From Theristus sp. LFF4_11 (lineage: Eukaryota > Nematoda > Chromadorea > Monhysterida > Xyalidae), in NCBI GenBank assembly GCA_030248135.1, contig JASANC010002767.1, positions 1 to 64,000 of the forward strand: a DNA stretch of 64,000 bases, in the 5' to 3' direction. Shown here one piece after another: positions 60,901 through 64,000 of this stretch (positions are counted from its first letter, which is position 1; each line of letters begins with the position of its first letter). Position numbers and translations under genes: made by a program. The notes under the pieces are model-generated. The model worked only from the letters and a program-made list of their open reading frames with translations. It was not told the origin of the DNA and did not search any database.

Positions 60901-63900
60901 AACGGGCCGCCAGCACCGGGCGGCCAGCAGATGCAGCAGTCGCCGATGCTCGCGGACGCTGCCTCGAACAGCACACAGCAGCAGCAGTCGCCGGTGAGAC
61001 TCGTTGCAGGTTGCGTCTGTGTCAGGTTCTATGAAAGCAACCAATTCGCTGCATAATGTTGTTTGCTACGTCTGCTAGCCGGCTTCACCCGTATGTTCAC
61101 CAAGTGTGTCACCACCGGTGTGATTTGTTTGCTTCAGCATATGCACCACATGTCTGCGATTGCGTTGCCACCGAGTGTTCCAGTGCACACCTCGCAGAGC
61201 AACATGGCACAGCAGCAGCAGCAACCGTGCGTTGTGTCTTCCGCCACGCCAATCGGCAGACCAATGACTGCTGGTAAGTGTGCGTCCGCTGATTGGCGCA
61301 TCGCTTGATGGTCATGCTTGATGATTGGCGTGCAGCTGCTGAATGCTATGATAAACAGCACTGAGACAGTGGTTGCAAGTGGGAACCCATGTTTTCATTG
61401 GTTGTAGAAGTCGTTAAGCGGATCAGTTTTGTTGTTGTTGTTGGGATATTTAGGCGATGTTTTCAGCCAGGGCTAACCCAGAGAAGCGTACAGAACGCCA
61501 TTGAGTTGGGCGCCCATCGAGTTTTTCTCTGTCATTAAGTGCCTATACACCCGTCGGCGGGACTCGATCCCCCGAGCGCACAGTTGACAACATGCGTTTC
61601 TGCTTTGAGCTGCGGACTGAATCGGCGCGTGCTGGACACTGCACTTGCGGTTGCGCCCGGCGGCAACGCCGCTGTCGTCAGTCCGTCCAGTCAGCAGCCT
61701 TGTCCACAAGCGCACACAGTTCTTAACCAGCCAGTTCTTACGCCACTGTGCAGGCGCGAGTCTGTCGAGTCAGCAGCAGGCGCCACTGGCAGCGAACGGA
61801 TTCAGCCTCTGGGGCGACAACCTTGGCATCGCCGACCAACTGCTCAACCGGCAAGCGAACGTGCCGAACGCTGCTGCGACGAATGCGTTTGGCGCAAACA
61901 CGTCGCACATGGTGAACGGTGCGTCGGGAGGGGATGCACAGCAGGCATGCAACCGGCAACCACACTGCACTCGCCTGTTCGAATTGACAATGCCGACTGG
62001 TCGCAGCTCGCAGCTGCATGTCATGATCTGCTTTTTCGTGTTTTTTTCTCGAATCCTCGCACAACAGGTGTGACTTAGTGCGTGACTCCCAAGAATACCG
62101 AACTGTCGCATTGAACGAGTAGCGTGTAATGTTGCACAGGCATCGGCAGCGACGGCGGCAGTGGCGCAGCGGGCACCGCGGCCTCGTGGGAACGTTGGAA
62201 TGGGGCGATGTGCTCGAATGGTGCGCCGACAACGCCAACCAACAGCACACATCACCAGCAGCAGTCGCTCAGTGTGCGTGCGCTCGTCAGTGCATCGTTT
62301 TCTTGACACACGCGCCGTTTCACAATCAATCACTGATTGTTTGCCGGACTACTTATGAATTATAGACCCCTTCCTACCCACCGGTGTCAGAAATCCGAAT
62401 GTCGCAAAATGTCATTTTGTCATGGTAGACAACTGATTGCTTGTGTCAGTTGCTTTGTGCGACCGTGGTAGCTGAATGGATGAGAGCAGAGGAGTGCAGC
62501 GTTGTTTGTGTTGCAGCAGACAGCAGCCTCCGGCGCGCAGTCTCAGCTGTCGCAGGCGTCCTCCACGGGCAGCACTGGCCAGCAGCACTGGGCGATGGGC
62601 TGGGGCTGCTACGCACCGCCGTCCGCTGCTGCACCGAACGTGCCGCCGCCCTCGCAGCCACTGCCTGGGCCGCAAATGGCCGGGCCCCCGAACGTGCCCC
62701 CACCGCCGCCGCCGCCGCACAGTCAGATGCCACCGCCACCAATGCACTCGCATCACATGCAGCAGCACTCGGCAAGTCTTGCGCTCGTGTTGCATTCACT
62801 GTGCAACTTTGCAGTTTTTTATTGTGATGCGCCGGATTTACGTCAAATGCAAAATAGCCACACTCCGGTTCCTTCCGTTTGACATCCAGGAACAATGTAA
62901 TGGAAATTGAAACTTGAAATTGCCTACTTGATCATGTTGGATGTTGTTCTGCTGTGCAGCCTGCCGTTGTGGTTGACTCGCGCGGCAGTTCTCCATTGAC
63001 CGCTCAGAATGAACGTGCCAAACGACTCGACTTTGTCATGGATCAGCTGCGTGCCACTTTTCCGAACACTCGGGAGTTCGTTCAGGGGTTTCTGGATTGC
63101 ATATTTCTTCAGTAATTGTCGCCTTATTTCTGGTGCGTAAAATTGTGCTGACGTGCCGGTTGCACTTGCAGACACATGCTGCGCGACGTCGTCAACCAGT
63201 GCAGGGCGCAGATGCCTGACGGCTGCTTCAACGGCATGACGCCGAACGAAGTGTACAGCTACGTGACGCAGTTCGCTGTGGCACGGGTGAGCGATGCATG
63301 CTGCCATAGAGAGCGTTGTGGGCAGTGCGAGCGAGCACTCCACTCTCATTGATCATTGCAGCAACAACATCAACAACAACAGCAAATGTCCAATTGGGAT
63401 CAACCGCAAAGTGTGGCGTCTTCACTGACGGACGTCTGTGCCGTCTGCCGACAGCCGCTCTCAACGCAGCCAAAGAGCACACAGCTCAAGTGTCGCCATC
63501 GATTCCACCCGAAGGTTCGTGCCGAGTTTGCTTGCAATTGCAATCTGCACATTGCTTTGCTGGCACGTTGGTTACGAGCATTCTTCATTGGTTGTTGGTT
63601 GGTGCTTGATGGACGGTGCAGCCAATCAGCATGTTAGCAATTGCGTGCTGTGCATGGCTGGGCTGTGCGACGGATGATTAGACTCACACAGACCTGTACT
63701 GAAGAAAAACCATGCGGAAAAGTGAAATCATTCGGTGAATGACGTCGTTGGCTTGGCAGAGGGCAGAGAGCTCGCATCAACAGTGATCATTCTGTTGACG
63801 CTTGCTAATGTGCATTGAATGAATTCAAATGTTACGTGAATGTGCTGTTTGTGCCGTGCAGTGCGCCCACGACTGGCTGTCCAGCAAGCAAGAGTGCCCC

Positions 63901-63951
63901 ACGTGCGGCGTCTTCAGTCCTTGTCCAGACGATTATCCAGAGTTGGCCTAG
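51847..63951 (+). CDS. MATH - coiled coil - polyN/Q - RING-H2 protein (probable E3 ligase)
   Basis: About 27 exons, roughly 1,450-1,500 residues. The likely start is the ATG at 51847 (MVNNTKDCGSG). Exon 2 (about 52538) has a CCEHH zinc-finger-like end. The MATH domain spans 53036-53238, 54018 to about 54155 and about 54235-54323: EGTLRLMIKNF, PWKIMVMPRQ, LGFFLQCC, KENDWGYSCFMTW and KDDKVILEVYVKAD, closest to the MATH of USP7. No ubiquitin peptidase follows; instead there is a helical stretch (from 54489), an acidic part, polyN (57896-57948), long coiled coils (about 58350-60000), Gln/Pro-rich exons (60299-62770), a small helical domain (TREFVQGFLD ... MTPNEVYSYVTQFAVAR) and a RING-H2 (CAVC, CRHRFH, CAHDW, CPTC) ending at 63951. 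The RING and the domain before it recall DZIP3/TTC3-type ligases. The role, ubiquitin transfer to a MATH-bound partner, is inferred. Exons between 54730 and 55160 and the exact 5' end are uncertain. Confidence 0.85.
53274..53711. mobile_element. MITE-like element in a MATH/RING intron
   Basis: Ends of about 57 bases are inverse copies: left gaaccagttttattaaacat followed by tggtgctacaccactgagc; right gctcaatggtgtagcac with cttttataaaactggtcc. The 438-bp element lies between the first and second MATH exons, starting 35 bases after the exon end. A relic of the same arm is at 30881-30932. The interior includes repeat R2 (53421-53603). Confidence 0.65.
53421..53603 (-). repeat. Dispersed repeat R2, second copy
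   Basis: In reverse orientation this matches 3089-3243 in FUOM intron 1 over its whole length, including the end ttccggaaccggtgcg and gttctgtaggtggaaag. It carries a B-box-like ggttcgaac missing from the FUOM copy. It lies inside the inverted-repeat element, so it was either nested or captured. Confidence 0.7.
57896..57948 (+). repeat. (AAC)n tract coding for polyasparagine
   Basis: Seventeen consecutive AAC codons inside the exon 57719-57980 encode an Asn run flanked by PPVH and ESPAKKH. All codons are AAC, so the tract is young or slippage-prone. Confidence 0.9.
61430..61596 (-). repeat. tRNA-derived SINE, copy 3, in a MATH/RING intron
   Basis: On the minus strand a B-box-like gggatcgagtccc precedes the body shared with the copies at 2275-2431 and 23570-23746 (gcacttaatgacagaga, ggctgaaaacatcgcc), and the tail (AAC)n appears on the plus strand as ttgttgttgttg at its left end. 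It lies between the exon ending about 61273 and the exon starting about 61756. Confidence 0.85.
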
Positions 63952-64000
63952 TGTGCGTTCGCCTGAAAGCAACAAGCAAACACCAAGTGATCATACACGT

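Noticed and set aside
60197..60976. 259-codon minus-strand ORF at 60.2-61.0 kb
   Set aside because: It runs antisense through two Gln/Pro-rich exons and an intron; its length reflects CAG/CAA repeats lacking stops on the other strand.
1..64000. Bacterial contamination or horizontal operon
   Set aside because: All firm genes have spliceosomal introns and animal domain families; no operon-like rows, Shine-Dalgarno sites or prokaryotic genes were seen.

Overview
The window is animal nuclear DNA. Its genes have many short exons with GT-AG introns, signal peptides and metazoan domain families. I place it in the Nematoda. The main reason is the minus-strand gene at 34.4-35.8 kb, which is a typical nematode cuticle collagen: N-terminal membrane segment, ~85-residue non-collagen head, RQKR processing site and Gly-X-Y blocks flanked by cysteine pairs. 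Two CBM14 chitinases, a bestrophin and a peptide-type GPCR fit this. I cannot name a species. Intron density and repeat load suggest a nematode other than the compact Caenorhabditis type, but that is inference.

Layout. 0-1.5 kb (-): bestrophin, 3' end off the left edge. 2.9-4.0 kb (+): fucose mutarotase, all six exons. 4.7-7.9 and 8.8-12.8 kb (+): tandem GH18 chitinases, each with two CBM14 domains. 13.4-15.4 kb (-): FMRFamide-receptor-like GPCR with a very long third intracellular loop. 15.7-21.5 kb: gene-poor, with two weak ORF candidates. 21.5-24.8 and 26.0-28.7 kb (-): tandem SLC13 (Na+/di- and tricarboxylate) transporters with patches of near identity. 28.8-33.6 kb: nested repeats, including a foldback-like element with arms built of 15-bp tandem units and a ~1.9 kb element with terminal inverted repeats. 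34.4-35.8 kb (-): cuticle collagen. 36.7-40.7 kb (-) and 43.0-45.5 kb (+): head-to-head paralogues for secreted proteins with two diverged MAM-like domains each. 45.9-48.1 kb (-): unrecognised helical protein. 48.8-51.8 kb: no gene, homopolymer-rich. 51.8-63.95 kb (+): one gene of ~27 exons for a USP7-type MATH domain, coiled coil, polyN/polyQ/Pro-rich region and a C-terminal RING-H2.

The genes are not an operon. Several could share extracellular-matrix or cuticle/eggshell biology (chitinases, collagen, MAM proteins), and two are membrane transport proteins (bestrophin, SLC13 pair), but no common pathway is shown. Exon coordinates were worked out by hand from splice phase, GT/AG sites and paralogue or family comparison. 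Gene spans are firm unless stated; a few internal exons are not.

The strongest non-gene signals are a tRNA-derived SINE family (three copies, one abutting a splice donor), several inverted-repeat elements inside introns, and the mosaic identity of the SLC13 pair.
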